From Eremophila alpestris peregrina (taxonomy: Eukaryota > Chordata > Aves > Passeriformes > Alaudidae), in assembly GCA_009792885.1 (NCBI GenBank), contig WMCF01000030.1:5864119-5928118 (forward strand): 64,000 nucleotides of DNA, given 5' to 3'. Positions 1 to 11,405 of this stretch are shown in pieces. A program made the translations under genes and the position numbers. Each line of letters begins with the position of its first letter. The first letter of the stretch is position 1. Below the pieces are notes generated by a model. It ran no database searches. It was not told where the DNA came from and saw only the letters and a list, made by a program, of their open reading frames with translations.

Positions 1-3000
1 ATTGCAAAACACAAATCACAGAGAAATAAAAAACTTTTCACTAATTTTCAGATAACTCTTGACTTTGTCTGAAAGGAAATTGGTATTCAGGAGTATTTTG
101 TTGCTAAATGTCCTGTTACTAAAAGAGCTTTTGCGAGATGCCTTGCGTTTGAGAGACAGATAGAGAATCTTTTCATTTAAGTTTTCAGCTCCTCATTTTT
201 GTTTTTCTTTAAAAGTTTTTCATTCAAGCCTAAATTTTGTGATATTCTGGTTTTCCTGATTTTGGAGATATTATAATAATAAAAGTTAAGTTACAGTGAA
301 AAATGTAGTTCAAGAGTGTTTATGCAATATGGTTATGATATTATACTATTTTACTTTTTCCTTTTTTCTTTATTTCAATGCTGATGATAACTTTGCACAT
401 CTGGTGTGGTTCATTTGCAGCTAGATGAGGTACTGTCAAATGAACCTGCTGCAATCACACAAAACTTACATAATAAGCATCTTACCATCTTTATCTTATA
501 TTTTTTCCACATTGGCCTATTGCTCAGCTTTTCAAATACCCAGAGGTACTCTTATGTGATGACATTTAACAGTGAATGTCAAAAAAGAAAATAGATAAAC
601 ACATTAGAACTTATGACTGCAAAGGTTATGTTAAGAATATGCTAGAACAAGTCAACAGCTGTAATGGAAAAAAAAACAACATATCAGGTTCTTATATTTT
701 AAATTTCCTTTGATTCCATGAATTTCACTCTTTCATAACTTCTATTTAAAATGCATAAAGGTTTTGATCAGTTTGTCACAATGTGGAACCAAACAACTGG
801 GTATGACAGAATTTAATTTTTCTGCAGAAGAGCCATTCCCTTGACACAAGTGGCTGGGATCACCCAGTCAAAGCCAGAGTAAAGGTTAGGAAATACATCA
901 CAGTCAGTATGGCAGGAGGCATTTGATAACACCATAAATAACTTTATCCTTCCAATGATTTAAAAACAGGAGAGAGGGAAGGGAAAATAAATGAAACAAG
1001 AAGCTTTTTCAAAGCACGAGAACTTCTTTCAAGAAACCCTTTTTTCACTTTTCTGCACCAATGCCTTTCAGTTATTAATTTTTTTCCTGCTTAAAATGAA
1101 TGCAGACTTTCTGGACAAAAAGAAAAACAAATAATAAGACTTTCCAATATGAAACTTGTTTGATGCTTTGAGTTAAAAATAATTAGATTCTAAAACACTG
1201 CCTTCTTAGGTGTGTACAGAGATTGATACATATAAATTGATTTTGATGGCTCTAACAGTGAGGTAATCAAAAACCTAATGATAAAAAATGCTTTCTTTAA
1301 AAATGTTACTAATAGTAACTATACAGGTCTTAAATACTACATTAGCAGTCTCACTGAGAAAGCTAATTATGTCTCCCACTTATGTTTTAGAAACACAGTC
1401 TTTTTTGAGGACAAAATTCAAGTTGTGGGACATAACAACCAGGCACAGTGTGGTTCTGGTGGCCAGGGTGGCACAAAAAATTTAGGTAGAGTTACATTTT
1501 AGGTAAAAAACCACTGATGTTACAAGATCTTTTAGACTGGAGAGTCAAAGATTGGATTTCATTCCAGCCCTGTTGCTCCCTTCTTTGCTATCAGCTGCAG
1601 ATTTTTAATCTACACTGCCCAAGCGACTACCACTGAGCCAGATGACATTTGAGTTGCCTAAAATCTGCCATTTTAAAAACATATTCTTCGAAATATATTT
1701 GCTTCATGGCATCGATTTTTTAGCCTTGCTTTAAGGATCAGAAACCTGAAGGGAAGATCTTTACTATAAAGCTTTGGCATACTTTTTTGGCAATTATAAT
1801 TGATTTCTTGGCATGAAATTTAGCCTCAACAATGCAGCAACATAGATGTGTGCCTTTAATTAAATCAAAACTTTCAATATCTTCAGATGGCCATGAAAGA
1901 CAAATACAGTTTCATGTGACTTATTTCCCAAAGTAGCAATACTGCTTGTTTCTCTCTGAGTTGCAAAAATAATATTACAGAGAACATCATGAATAATGCA
2001 AGAAGTCTGATTTAACACCAGGATTATTTCTGGCATTCAGTATCTGTGAATAGCATATTAATAGCATATATCAGTTTTTATGATTGAATGATAGAAATAA
2101 CGAACTGGCACTGAGCCTTTGTGATTACTCGCCAAAAATGGGATCTGTTCACTAAATCTAATAAATTTTATGTCTAAGTTTAAGCAATTCAGTGAGTTGG
2201 ACTAGAACATTGGCTTTTGCTTTATTTTCAACTGTTATGTGAATTTACATGAGACTGATTATTGTGGTGTTCATAAGTAAAATGTTGCTAATTTAACAAC
2301 TATGCACCATGTAAATGTAAAAAAAATATATGCCATAAAGATGACCTTGACATTCAGAAGAATGTGATGAATCCTGTAGCAGAAATAAAACAATATTTTG
2401 TCTTTACCATCCCCACAACATCATTTTCAAGTTCTGACTTAGCAGGGAGAACTCAAGACTTGTAGAGCAGTCTCAGGTTTCTCAGCAGTATAAATAACAA
2501 GAGCGATTATAAAAAGAGGAGCCCTGGAAAGCAAAATTTGCTGTTGCTGTTTTTCCTTCAATCCACACACATAAATATCTTTCCTTGGCAGCAGGCAAGC
2601 CTGGCTTTTCCTCCTGTACAGCAGGAGGACAAACCATCTCTGTTCTGCTGATCACTGCAGCCTGGTGCCCAGAGCACCAGAATAACTCTATCATTTATCC
2701 AGATCTGAAAGTAGTTTGAGGATAAAGCCAATATTCCTTAAATCCATTAACCCCACCCATTTTTTTAAACTACTCTCTTAGCCATTTGCACTCAGAAAAG
2801 CTGAAATGCGATTTGTAAGGACATGCATGTAGAAATAAAAACGTTTTAGATCAAGGTGTTTTACCTCACCGCAGTATTTTTCTCATAGAAAACAGGTGAA
2901 TTACAAGTGAATTTTTGGAACTAAAGCTGCAAGTGTATCAGAGGCAGTAACCACAAATGTCAATTAGTATGACAAAACCACTGCCTTGAATACTCTTTTC

Positions 3001-4355
3001 AAGCACTCTTCAGTCCTGAAATAGGGTCATGTCATAGGTTTGCCATAACAGGTCATAAATGCAAAGATAAATGTCTTTAAAATATAAAGGTTCCTATCAA
3101 ACTCCATAGCAAATACATATATGAACACTGCGGTACAGATCAGTTGATGCAAATAGCTAGTCTTAATTAGTAAGCTGTTGTGGCATTTGATTTTGTATCC
3201 AAGAAAAGAGCAAAAATCTCATCAGGAATTTAGGACCTCTGTAATTATTAGAATCTTTTAATGTCAGAGATTGTATCTGAATCCCCATTAGGGTGTTTTT
3301 TTTTCCTTACAATTGTTTTTACTGGTTAAAGAAAGAAACAAAGACATAGTACTGCCTGGTCTTCTACCTTTACTCCCAAAATATTTAAATGGTGGGAATA
3401 ATGAAATGCACTGCAGAAACCTAGTCTGAAGGGCTTGGCACTTTTTCCTTTCCCTGTGAAATATTTTGTTAGGCCGTTTGTCTCTAAACCTGATTCCTGT
3501 TCCATTAGGCATAGATAAATAGCTGCTTTCAGCCACAACAAGCTAGTTTCACTAAGCACAACTATGGATTAAAACACTCCATGTGTTCCAGATATGCAAG
3601 GAAATCATGATTCTAAACAGAAAATGTCCCTGCTTTGTTTATTTTGTTCTTTTATTTTGCATTTTGCATTTATGATGTTGCATCATAGTTACTGTAAACA
3701 TTTGAATTTTTTCTTCTAAAAGGCGTTAGAAAATCAGGAGACATTGTGCTTTAGTGCATCTTTACTCATGGGGGAAAAGCCAACAAATAACAACAGAATA
3801 AAACCTCCGGCGCATCTGAACTTGAAGAATATAACATGTTGTGGGCAGCTTCTTATGACTTCAAGCATAAGGTAGTAGAAATCTTTGTTCTTTGATTTGC
3901 AGCTGAAATACTTTTTCCTGTCTGTCCTTTTGGGAAATAGGATGGGAATTATAATTCTTCTATGACTAGTCCAGTTTCCAGCAGCCATTTTATTGCAAGT
4001 TATATTCAATTTGCCTGAGAGTGATTACATGCCCATTTTTCAAAATGTGAATAGGAATCTCCTATACAGTGAAAAGCTGTAAGTGCAATACCTTAAAACT
4101 TACACCTGTAAAGTCCAGTAGAAAGGTCACTGTGTTGCCAGCACATACACATTTAAAATCTTTAGAATTCAGCTTTCATTTTTCTTTTTTTCTCAAAGAT
4201 TGCAAAGGCCACTTCGCTGAGGTCCTTTTCTTCTTATAAGTCAGGGCTCTGTTCACTTTGTTCAACTGTTAATTGATTCTGACATTTCCTTTTGAGTTGT
4301 AATTGCTTTCTGTAACTTTACACAGGTCCATCTTGCTTTTTACTCAGGGGGTTAT
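1..4355. other. AT-rich stretch with no recognisable gene or repeat
   Basis: No open frame here exceeds about 91 codons, none resembles a known protein, and none has a convincing splice context. The sequence is AT-rich, with ordinary short homopolymers and no recognised CR1 or LTR. It reads as unique intergenic or intronic DNA. An old, heavily decayed repeat could be missed by eye. Confidence 0.5.
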
Positions 4356-4995
4356 TGTGGTTTAACCTCAACCAGCAACGAAATACCACACAGCTGCTTG
4401 CTCTCTTACCACCCTGCCACAGAATTGGGAGGAGAATCAAAAAAGGGTAAAACCCATGGGCTGAGATAAGAACAGTTTATTAGTATAAATAAAGTAAAAT
4501 TATGAGATAATATTAACCATAGCCATAAAAAGCAATGACCATATCAATACCAATAATAATACTCATAATAATAAACAATAATAAGCAATAATTAGCGTAT
4601 AACAATAATTAAATGGGAGACAACAGAAAGGGAGAGGAAAAAAAAGTCAAGACAAACAAGTTATGCCCGAATCAATTGCTCACCACCCTCTGACTGATGC
4701 ATCAGCCCCTTCCCAACACTACTCTCAGTTAATATACTGAGCATGGCATTCTATGATATGGAATATCCTTTTGGCCAGCTTGGGTCAACTGTCCTGGCTT
4801 GGACCCTTCCTGGCCTCTTGTGCAGCTCTGCACTAGCAGAACATGAGACATTTAAAAGTCCTTCACTTAAGGTAAGTATCACTCACTCAGCAACAGCTTA
4901 AACATCAATGTTACCAACATTATTCTCATCCTAAATCCAGCATTGCACCAGCTACTAGGAAGAAAATTAACTCTGTCCCAAATAAAATCAGGACA
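4356..4995 (-). mobile_element. Solo ERVL-type avian LTR
   Basis: The block opens with TGTGGTTTAACC and closes with a GGACA terminus, so it has TG...CA ends. Its interior matches the layout I recall for a common avian ERVL LTR: an opening with CCACACAGCTGC-like words, then GGGCTGAGATAAGAACAGTTTATT, then the ACTGAGCATGGCATTCTATG and GGAATATCC words. Reading this family on the minus strand puts a degenerate TATA region near 4735 and a poly(A)-signal-like TTTATT complement near 4476. At about 640 bp it is longer than the relative at 12949-13411, mainly because of an ATA/ATAA-rich expansion at about 4490-4620. No internal retroviral sequence or clear target-site duplication is visible, so it is called a solo LTR. 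Confidence 0.75.
4490..4620. repeat. AT-rich low-complexity expansion inside the LTR
   Basis: The tract is built from ATA, AATAAT and ATAACA words with very few G or C bases. The related LTR at 12949-13411 lacks it, so it probably expanded after insertion or marks a subfamily. Confidence 0.6.
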
Positions 4996-5769
4996 GGAAA
5001 AACAAAAGAGAAATCTATCCAATCTGTCTTCCCAGTTGAAAGTAAGAATCCAAAAGTTATGAGAATAGCAAGCCATTGCTACAAGATATATTCAGCTTCC
5101 AATGAAAATATTTCATAAAAGGAGACATAAGCATCAGATTGCTACTTGTCCTGTCATAGATCAAAATTTTAAACTTTGTACATTTCTGCACAGTCAAAAA
5201 TCTGAACACTGATTTTCAACACAGTAAAGATCTGCAGAAACTTCAGGAGTACAACTATGTGTTATATAAGTAAAATATGAGTCAATATTCTTTATTATTA
5301 TTATTATTATTCTATAAGAAAAATAACTATAGCTATTTGTAAATATTTTATGTCCCTATATAACTACTGAGAATATTTAGGTTCCACTCAGCTAAATTGT
5401 AAAAGGTCAGTTTTCTCAACATGTTCTTCTCAATATTTTAGTAAGTATGTTTTAGCTTTTGATGCTATTTCTCAAACAATGCAAAAAAAAAATGTAAAAC
5501 ACTGTGGTATGTTTGGTTGTTGCCAGCAGCTGCTCTATGTGGGAAACATAGAATCTTATTTAATACCTCCTCAGAGATGGTAAACAGATGGTTTAATGCA
5601 CTCTTGAAATGTTTGTGCTTGAGATTCAATTATTTCTGTTCAGTTAACAGCCTATTCCTACATTCAGGATAAAAAGATGTAACAATCCTGATCTTGAGGC
5701 CTTACACTGACACAGATTAACATTAAACATTATTATACTGTTTGATTAGGATTCCACTTTTGTTTGAGA
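4996..5769. other. Intervening AT-rich sequence
   Basis: No gene or dispersed repeat was recognised. The only distinctive structure is the (TTA)n run at 5291-5311. Confidence 0.5.
5291..5311. repeat. (TTA)n microsatellite
   Basis: About seven uninterrupted TTA units. Confidence 0.9.
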
Positions 5770-5780
5770 TTACCAGATCT

Positions 5781-6130
5781 GTGAGATCATCGAGTCCAAC
5801 CTTTGAACACTGCCATGGCAACTGGACCAACCACAGCACTAAGTGCCAGAACATCTTCATAAACACCTCCAGGGATGGTGATTCCATCACCTCCTTGAGC
5901 AGCCCATTCCAATTTTTAATCACGCTTTCTGTGAAGAATTTCTTCCTCATATCTAACCTGAACCTTCCCTTGCACAACTCCAGACTATGTACTCCTGTCA
6001 GGACAGGAGGCCAAGCCCCACCTGGTTACAACCACCCTTCAGGCAGTTGTAGAGTGAAAAGGTCAGCCCTGAGCCTCCTTTTCTCCAGGCTGAACAACCC
6101 CAATTCCCTCAGTTGCTCTTCAAAGGATTT
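5781..6130 (-). mobile_element. CR1 LINE 3' fragment
   Basis: Read on the plus strand this is the reverse complement of an avian CR1 3' end. It has GAGATCATCGAGTCCAACC, the cluster CACTAAGTGCC, CACCTCCAGGGATGGTGA, GTGAAGAATTTCTTCCTCAT and CTTTTCTCCAGGCTGAACAA, all in canonical CR1 order. The octamer tail is missing or decayed on the left. The right edge (5' truncation) falls near the T-rich run at 6130. The 217-codon plus-strand open frame overlapping it is antisense noise. CR1 elements are non-LTR retrotransposons that are usually 5'-truncated, as here. Confidence 0.9.
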
Positions 6131-6399
6131 TTTCTTTTTTCCTTTCCTCCCCCTGAGTGTCCTGACTAGTAAGCAGTGTCTGATAAATATTAGCTACATT
6201 GCTCAACTTCACACCTCTCTGGAACTGACACAGTATTTTTTCTTCACATATTTTATTACTTTAACAGAGTCCTGTGGTTGTACAGGGATGAATTTCCAAA
6301 ACCATTGTGGGAAAGAAGTCCATGAAAAATTGGCCCATGTTCCCACATTCCATGCCACTCATGACTACTCACCCTTTGAGGAGATCTCTGAATAGTCTC
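6131..6399. other. Short unassigned spacer within the retroelement nest
   Basis: A T-rich run is followed by sequence I cannot assign. It may be the far end of the decayed ERV internal region on the minus strand, because minus-strand open frames continue from 6654 down to about 6256. Confidence 0.35.
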
Positions 6400-6959
6400 C
6401 CTAGAAATCTCTTTCTTGATTTTAAACATGATGTAGACTGCACTGAGGAGACCTGGCAGACTTAGAGACAAGAACACGCTTTCCTTAACAACCAAAGGGA
6501 ATTCAAAAGTCTCAAATGCTGTTGTAACAGGCCTGAAGGAGGAAAAGGAGGTGGAAGGATGAGGAAAATCATCCTCCTCCGCTTCCTGCATGGGACGGGT
6601 ACAATTATTACCGAACTCTCGGTGGCAGCACTCAAAGCCAGGGTGGGAGAGCAATACTGAACACTCATTCCAGATGACCCTAATTGCCTTTCATGTTATC
6701 ATGCCATAAAATTATATCCCCCAGTACATCAACAAAGCAATCCTGATCCCTCTTCCTAAAAAGAGCCCTGAAAAAGAGTGCCCATAGGGAAACGTACAGC
6801 GGGTTAGATTCCACACCCACATGGACAGACCCAGCAACATTGTAACTAGTGGCTCTGTATCTTTTAACCAATGCTTAGATCAAATTTATTTCCAACCTGC
6901 TCTGGGCAGATCTGTTGTTATCCCAACCCTTGGTGCCACAATACGGTGTCAATTTCAGC
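6400..6959 (-). mobile_element. Decayed ERV internal region next to an LTR
   Basis: This lies directly downstream, on the minus strand, of the LTR at 6960-7453, where the primer-binding site and leader of a provirus belong. The first minus-strand bases include a TGGCACCAAGGG word near 6935 that could be a primer-binding site, though I could not match it to a tRNA. Minus-strand open frames of 63, 68 and 132 codons cover much of it, broken by stops and frame shifts. None shows recognisable gag, pol or env motifs. It is either a heavily decayed proviral interior or that of a non-autonomous LTR element. Position and composition support the call; homology does not. Confidence 0.4.
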
Positions 6960-7453
6960 TATCATGGTTTAGGAATGGTACTCCCCAGCCCTCACTGACA
7001 CTCGCCCAAACCAGACACTCATCACATTTCCCCACTGCTTCCATGCATCCTCCTGCTCCAGGGACAGAGTTGAGAATTGGAGACACAAAAGGTGAAAATT
7101 ACAGATGAAGACAAGAGCAGTTGACTGGAAACAGCAATAATATAAGATAACAAGCAACAACAATATTGACAAGAGTATAAAGTGAGACTGATTTTACATA
7201 TAAAATGTTCACTGACCCTGACACAATATGGGGTGACCCCAGCCAGCAGTGCCCACTCCAGTGCTCCATCTGCCGTGCTTGCTCCACTGGAAACCTTTCC
7301 TGAAAGCCAGAGAGAGTCCTTTCCCCCTCCACCCCAACAAAGACAAAACATGGTTTCAAATAAACTCTTAGACCTGCCCACAGCCACACCTCTTCATCTA
7401 CTAAAAAAAAAAAAAAAAAAAAAATCGACGTTGTTCTGGCTGAAACCAGGACA
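6960..7453 (-). mobile_element. ERVL-type LTR, second subfamily
   Basis: The block opens with a decayed form of the usual start (TATCATGGTTTAGGAATGG, where TGTCATGGTTTAGG is expected). It contains GAGAATTGGAGACA, then ACAGATGAAGACAAGAGCAG and AACAGCAATAAT, and closes with GCTGAAACCAGGACA. This is the word order I remember for an avian ERVL-like LTR. A 22-base A run at 7403-7424 interrupts its right part. No target-site duplication can be seen. The right edge abuts a CR1 exactly, and the left edge continues into putative internal sequence, so this may be the 5' LTR of a decayed minus-strand provirus. Confidence 0.7.
7403..7424. repeat. Poly(A) run
   Basis: 22 consecutive A bases inside the LTR. 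Its length is likely polymorphic or poorly assembled. Confidence 0.9.
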
Positions 7454-7876
7454 ATCATCTTATCTAAACCTGCCCTCTTTCATTATAAAGCCTTTAATCC
7501 TTGTCCCATCACTACATGCTCTTGTGAAAAAAACTCTCTCCAACTTTCTTGTCACCCCTCCTCCGTACTAGGCTGTTATAAAGTCTCCCTGGAGCCTTCT
7601 CTTCTCCAGGTTGAACAAAACACACTCTGCCTGTCTGCAGAAGAAAGGTGCTCCTTTGATCACCATGGCCCTTCTCTGGACTCACTCATGTCCTTCTGAT
7701 ATGGGGGCCTCCAAAGCTGACTGCAGTACTCCAGTGGGTCTCACCAACGTGGAATGGAGGGGCAGAATTAACTCCCTCAGCCTGCTGGTCACACTCTTTT
7801 TTATGCAGCTTAGGATATGGTTGACTTTCCAGGCTGCAAGTGCACGTTGCTGGCTCCTGTCAAGTTTTCATCTTCC
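7454..7876 (-). mobile_element. CR1 LINE fragment lacking its 3' end
   Basis: In reverse complement this follows avian CR1: ATCTAAACCTGCCCTCTTTC, TTGTCCCATCACTACATGC, CTATAAAGTCTCC-like, GGAGCCTTCTCTTCTCCAGG, TCTCTGGACTCACTC, AGTACTCCAGTGGGTCTCACC and CAGGCTGCAAGTGCACGTTGC. The 3' tail, which should lie to the left, is absent. The CR1 match begins exactly where the LTR ends at 7453. This is a different copy from the CR1 at 5781-6130, because both contain the CTTCTCCAGGnTGAACAA segment. Confidence 0.9.
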
Positions 7877-10282
7877 AAATAGCATGTTGCCTACTCTGCT
7901 TGTTTCAATTTACTTTGGGAGGGAGGGTGAAGTCATTTGATTGTTCCGAAACAATGATAAACATGACAATATTTTACATAAGTCCTTAACATTCAGAAAA
8001 AAATCCCAACTGAAACATGAATTAAAGTAAGCATGAAATTTCAGATTTCTTTGGAGGGAACACAACACTCAACCTTCTTAAAGCTACCTATTATAAATCA
8101 TTTAATAGAAGTCATACACGTCTGTAGATGAGTTGGATGTATAACTAGCTCATTGTGAGTATTTTCAGATTTCTGAAATAGCTAGAAAACACAGCATATA
8201 TTCAAAAGTCAATAAAGGAATGTTAATATAAATTTTATTTTACTCTACTAAGTTTTTCACTATGTGGTTTACTTCTTCTTTAGAAACATGGTTATTTGCT
8301 TCAGTGATGTAACCAGGGAGTGTTGCTTTCTCTCAAATTAGATAAAAAATATGTCCTTTTTCAATTCACGCCCAGAATATCAGAAAATCCTGTACTCAAT
8401 GCTCCGTTGCGTTATGACTTGACTAACTAAAGACAATGTTGTCTTTTTTCTAAAAAAATTAAGAAAACAAAATCACTTACAGTATTGGGAGTACATTTTC
8501 ACTGAAAATCTAAAGACAGGGAAGATATTTTAAGAATACAGAAAGTTAAACATTGCAAAAAATTGTGCTGTTTCTTTGTTATCGAATGAGAGAGCTGGGG
8601 AGATTGCAAAGGAATTTGGTTTGGTATGAAATGAAAAATTTCATGGAACTTTTTATATCTTTATCTCCGATATAAAACATTTTTCCTCCTTCTGCAGTTC
8701 CTTTTTTGCAGGCTTAATGAAATAAATTTCTTAAAAAATACAATTAGGAGAAGAAAAGAAGCCAAAAAACCTCCCCACACATTCTTTTTTACAGAAAACT
8801 CAGTGAAATTCCAAAAATTGGATCTGACACTGGTTCATTATTTCATCTCTGTGTGGGTGGGTTTTGGTTATTTTTTTTTCCCAAATGAATTTAGCTTTGC
8901 TCTAGGTGACATGAAATTTTTATGGGGAGTACCTTGAAGTAATGATAGTAAGACTCAAAATAAGAACAAGAATTAAAGGAATGAAAGGAAAGAAGAAATA
9001 AAAATCTCATTTGCTATTGGAAACTTTTAGCTACAGTCTATTGGAACAGTATACTTATTAACAAGAATTATTCTCCATGTGAGTAAACAAAGAAGAGTAT
9101 TTGCTATTGTTTACAATAGCATGTTCATTAGCTTACATAAACTAGAGACTTTATAAGCCTCTTCAAATCAAACATTTTTTACCAGGTATTTTAATTGCTG
9201 GTGCCTAGGCAACCATGAAATAAATTACAAGTTGCCCTTGCATGATTTAAACCTGGTATGAGATTTGCCACAAACAAAAGAAATATTTCTCTGCTGGATT
9301 TCTTTCTGCATCATTTACTCCCTGCAGTTCAGAGCAGATTAATGTGTTCAGAGACTGATTGCAGTAATTACTCTGCCCTGCTGCTCTTCTATATTATGCA
9401 AACAAATGCACATGATGAAAGGGAGAAAACGGACAAGAATAGAGAGTCTTCGGCTCTCCTGATACACAACTTAAAACACTAGGTCATGAATAAAAGCTAA
9501 AAACTTTGAGCTAAACTTGAGTGCAGTTCATAAAGATAGGGATGCATATCATTAATTCTTTTTTCATATTTTTGAATGAAATTCTATGTAATAATTTTTC
9601 CATTAAAATTGTTTTTTAATTAATTCTCCTTATTTAGGGACTTTGGAACAGTGACAGATTTTCAGTGTTGGTAAATGTTAAAGTTCTTTTGAAAAACTAC
9701 TTGCAAATACTTGTTTGCCTGTAACAACCATCAGTGACAATAATTACATTTCAGTTAGAGGAAATGACCATGATAAATAGTTTAGTTTTGCTTTTTTATT
9801 ATAAAAGAGAGTAAAATAAGAAATTTTCAAAAATATGAAAGAAGACTGCAAAACGAAACAGGAAGTTTTGGATGGTAAACTCATAATTCCTACCAGTAAT
9901 GTGCTGGCAATTTTGTATACAGTGTGTCTACAATTCATGCATTCATGAACACTAATGAAATCACTTGTACCTTTTCCAGACTGCACTTTACCTCTCTAGC
10001 ACACTGCAAGACATGTGGCCAAACTGTCCCATTTCAGGAAAAAGGCTCAACCCAGTGACCTTCAGGGGTCTCTTCCTACCAACGTTTTTGTGGCCCTATG
10101 AAACCAGCCTTACTGAAAATAGGGTGAAACTCCCATTGTCTTCTGTAAACCTACAATTCAAAACTGTCATGCAAGTGTTCCTGCATTGGCCAAATGAGTT
10201 AAAATCTAGTTATTATAGTTATGGGAAAGAAGTTGAACACTAAGGTGTATTCTTAGTACTGTGTTGGTTTTTTTTCTCCTCC
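7877..10282. other. AT-rich stretch without recognised genes
   Basis: No coding frame above 80 codons. The 9180-9480 part looks less repetitive and contains an X-box-like palindrome. The rest is ordinary AT-rich DNA. Confidence 0.5.
9200..9213. promoter_or_regulatory. RFX X-box-like palindrome
   Basis: GGTGCCTAGGCAAC resembles the RFX-factor X-box, GTTGCCATGGCAAC: two half-sites spaced by two bases, with one half-site difference. RFX factors bind such sites in enhancers and ciliary gene promoters. There is no adjacent gene or CpG island, so function is unproven and a chance match is possible. Confidence 0.35.
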
Positions 10283-10302
10283 TTTTTTTTTTTTTTTTTT
10301 TT
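10283..10302. repeat. Poly(T) run
   Basis: 20 consecutive T bases, preceded by a T/C-rich stretch. Confidence 0.9.
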
Positions 10303-10719
10303 ACTTTTGTGAATAATAATAAAGACATGCATAGAATGGGGATAGCCGTAGTTTCCTTTTCTTGTTGCTTTTGTACTTTCTTCCCTGGGTAATTATCAAG
10401 AAGTGGGGTTTAGTGATTTTTTGTAATCAATATTAAGTAGCTTGTATTTGTAAATTCTTCTGTTTTCATGCTAGAGGATACCTCCATTTTAGGAGGACCT
10501 AAAAAGATCTCACAACATTGAAACTGTATTAAAGGTTAAGCCCAAGCTTAAAATTGGTAGAAAAATATATTTTCTTTGTTTCCTTTGCAAATACTTTTCA
10601 CTATTTTTGTTCTCTAACACTGAAATGTCTATTAAATGCTGTTTTGTATTGAGCTTTTAAATATTTTTCCCATTACAATAATGATATTTTAAAAATTAAT
10701 ACAGAATATTGTATAAGTA

Positions 10720-10816
10720 CCTATATAGTATATATTATGTATATAGTAATATATAGAAATGTTATACAGCTATGTAGACATATAGATATATATATACATG
10801 TAGATATAGATATAAA
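10720..10816. repeat. AT dinucleotide-rich low-complexity tract
   Basis: Interrupted (TA)n and TATAGATA words dominate the tract, which is typical of a degenerate microsatellite. Confidence 0.75.
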
Positions 10817-10851
10817 AAATGAACAAAACAGAAAAAGATTAAATATCATTC

Positions 10852-10887
10852 AAGAAAGAAAGAAAGAAACAAACAAACAAACAAAAA
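10852..10887. repeat. Compound (GAAA)n-(CAAA)n microsatellite
   Basis: A run of AAGA units changes to AACA units without a break. Confidence 0.9.
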
Positions 10888-11224
10888 TTATCCTTGAAGC
10901 AGGAGAAATAGTAAACTTGTTTTTCTGCCAGGAGCAGTTGTGTGCTAAAGTAATTGGTAGTCAGCACTCTCTCTGATAAGAATACATATTGTCTCTTATA
11001 GGATTAGAGGAACACTGTCTGCTTTATCTAGTTGCTTCCTTTGAGACATATATCTTACTTACATTTGTCTCTTCTGTCTCATGCTTTAAACTCCAAGATC
11101 AGATTACCTTCTCATGTGTCTACGTATATTTATGGAAAATGTAGCAAGTTCAGCTAGAGCTTTCTACTATATTTTTAAAATTATCCAATGACTCTTGTCT
11201 CATCATTGTACTAAGAAATCAATA

Positions 11225-11405
11225 ATAAATTAAAAAAATGGATAGAAACACTAAAAAACACCAAACCAAAACCACAAAAAAGCCCAAAAACAAACGAACA
11301 AACAAAAATCCCCAGCAAAAAATGAACCACCCTAAACTAAAACCCAAACACAAAAACAAATCCCAAACCCAGAAACCAAACATAAACAAATAAACAAAAT
11401 AAAAG
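11225..11405 (+). repeat. A/C-only low-complexity tract
   Basis: The plus strand is almost purely A and C over about 150 bases (CCAAAA, ACAAAC and CCCAAA words), with very few G or T. It looks like a decayed (CAAA)n or poly(A)-derived satellite with strong strand asymmetry. Similar short tracts occur at 37167, 44901 and 50561, and in reverse at 54250. Confidence 0.8.

Noticed and set aside
5742..6395. 217-codon plus-strand open frame, the longest without N
   Set aside because: Most of it is the antisense strand of a CR1 3' fragment; no protein motif.
6256..6654. 132-codon minus-strand frame as a host gene
   Set aside because: Sits in the ERV remnant beside an LTR; no start context or domain.
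10720..10816. AT-rich tract as a promoter or replication origin
   Set aside because: Simple degenerate TA repeat with no supporting context.
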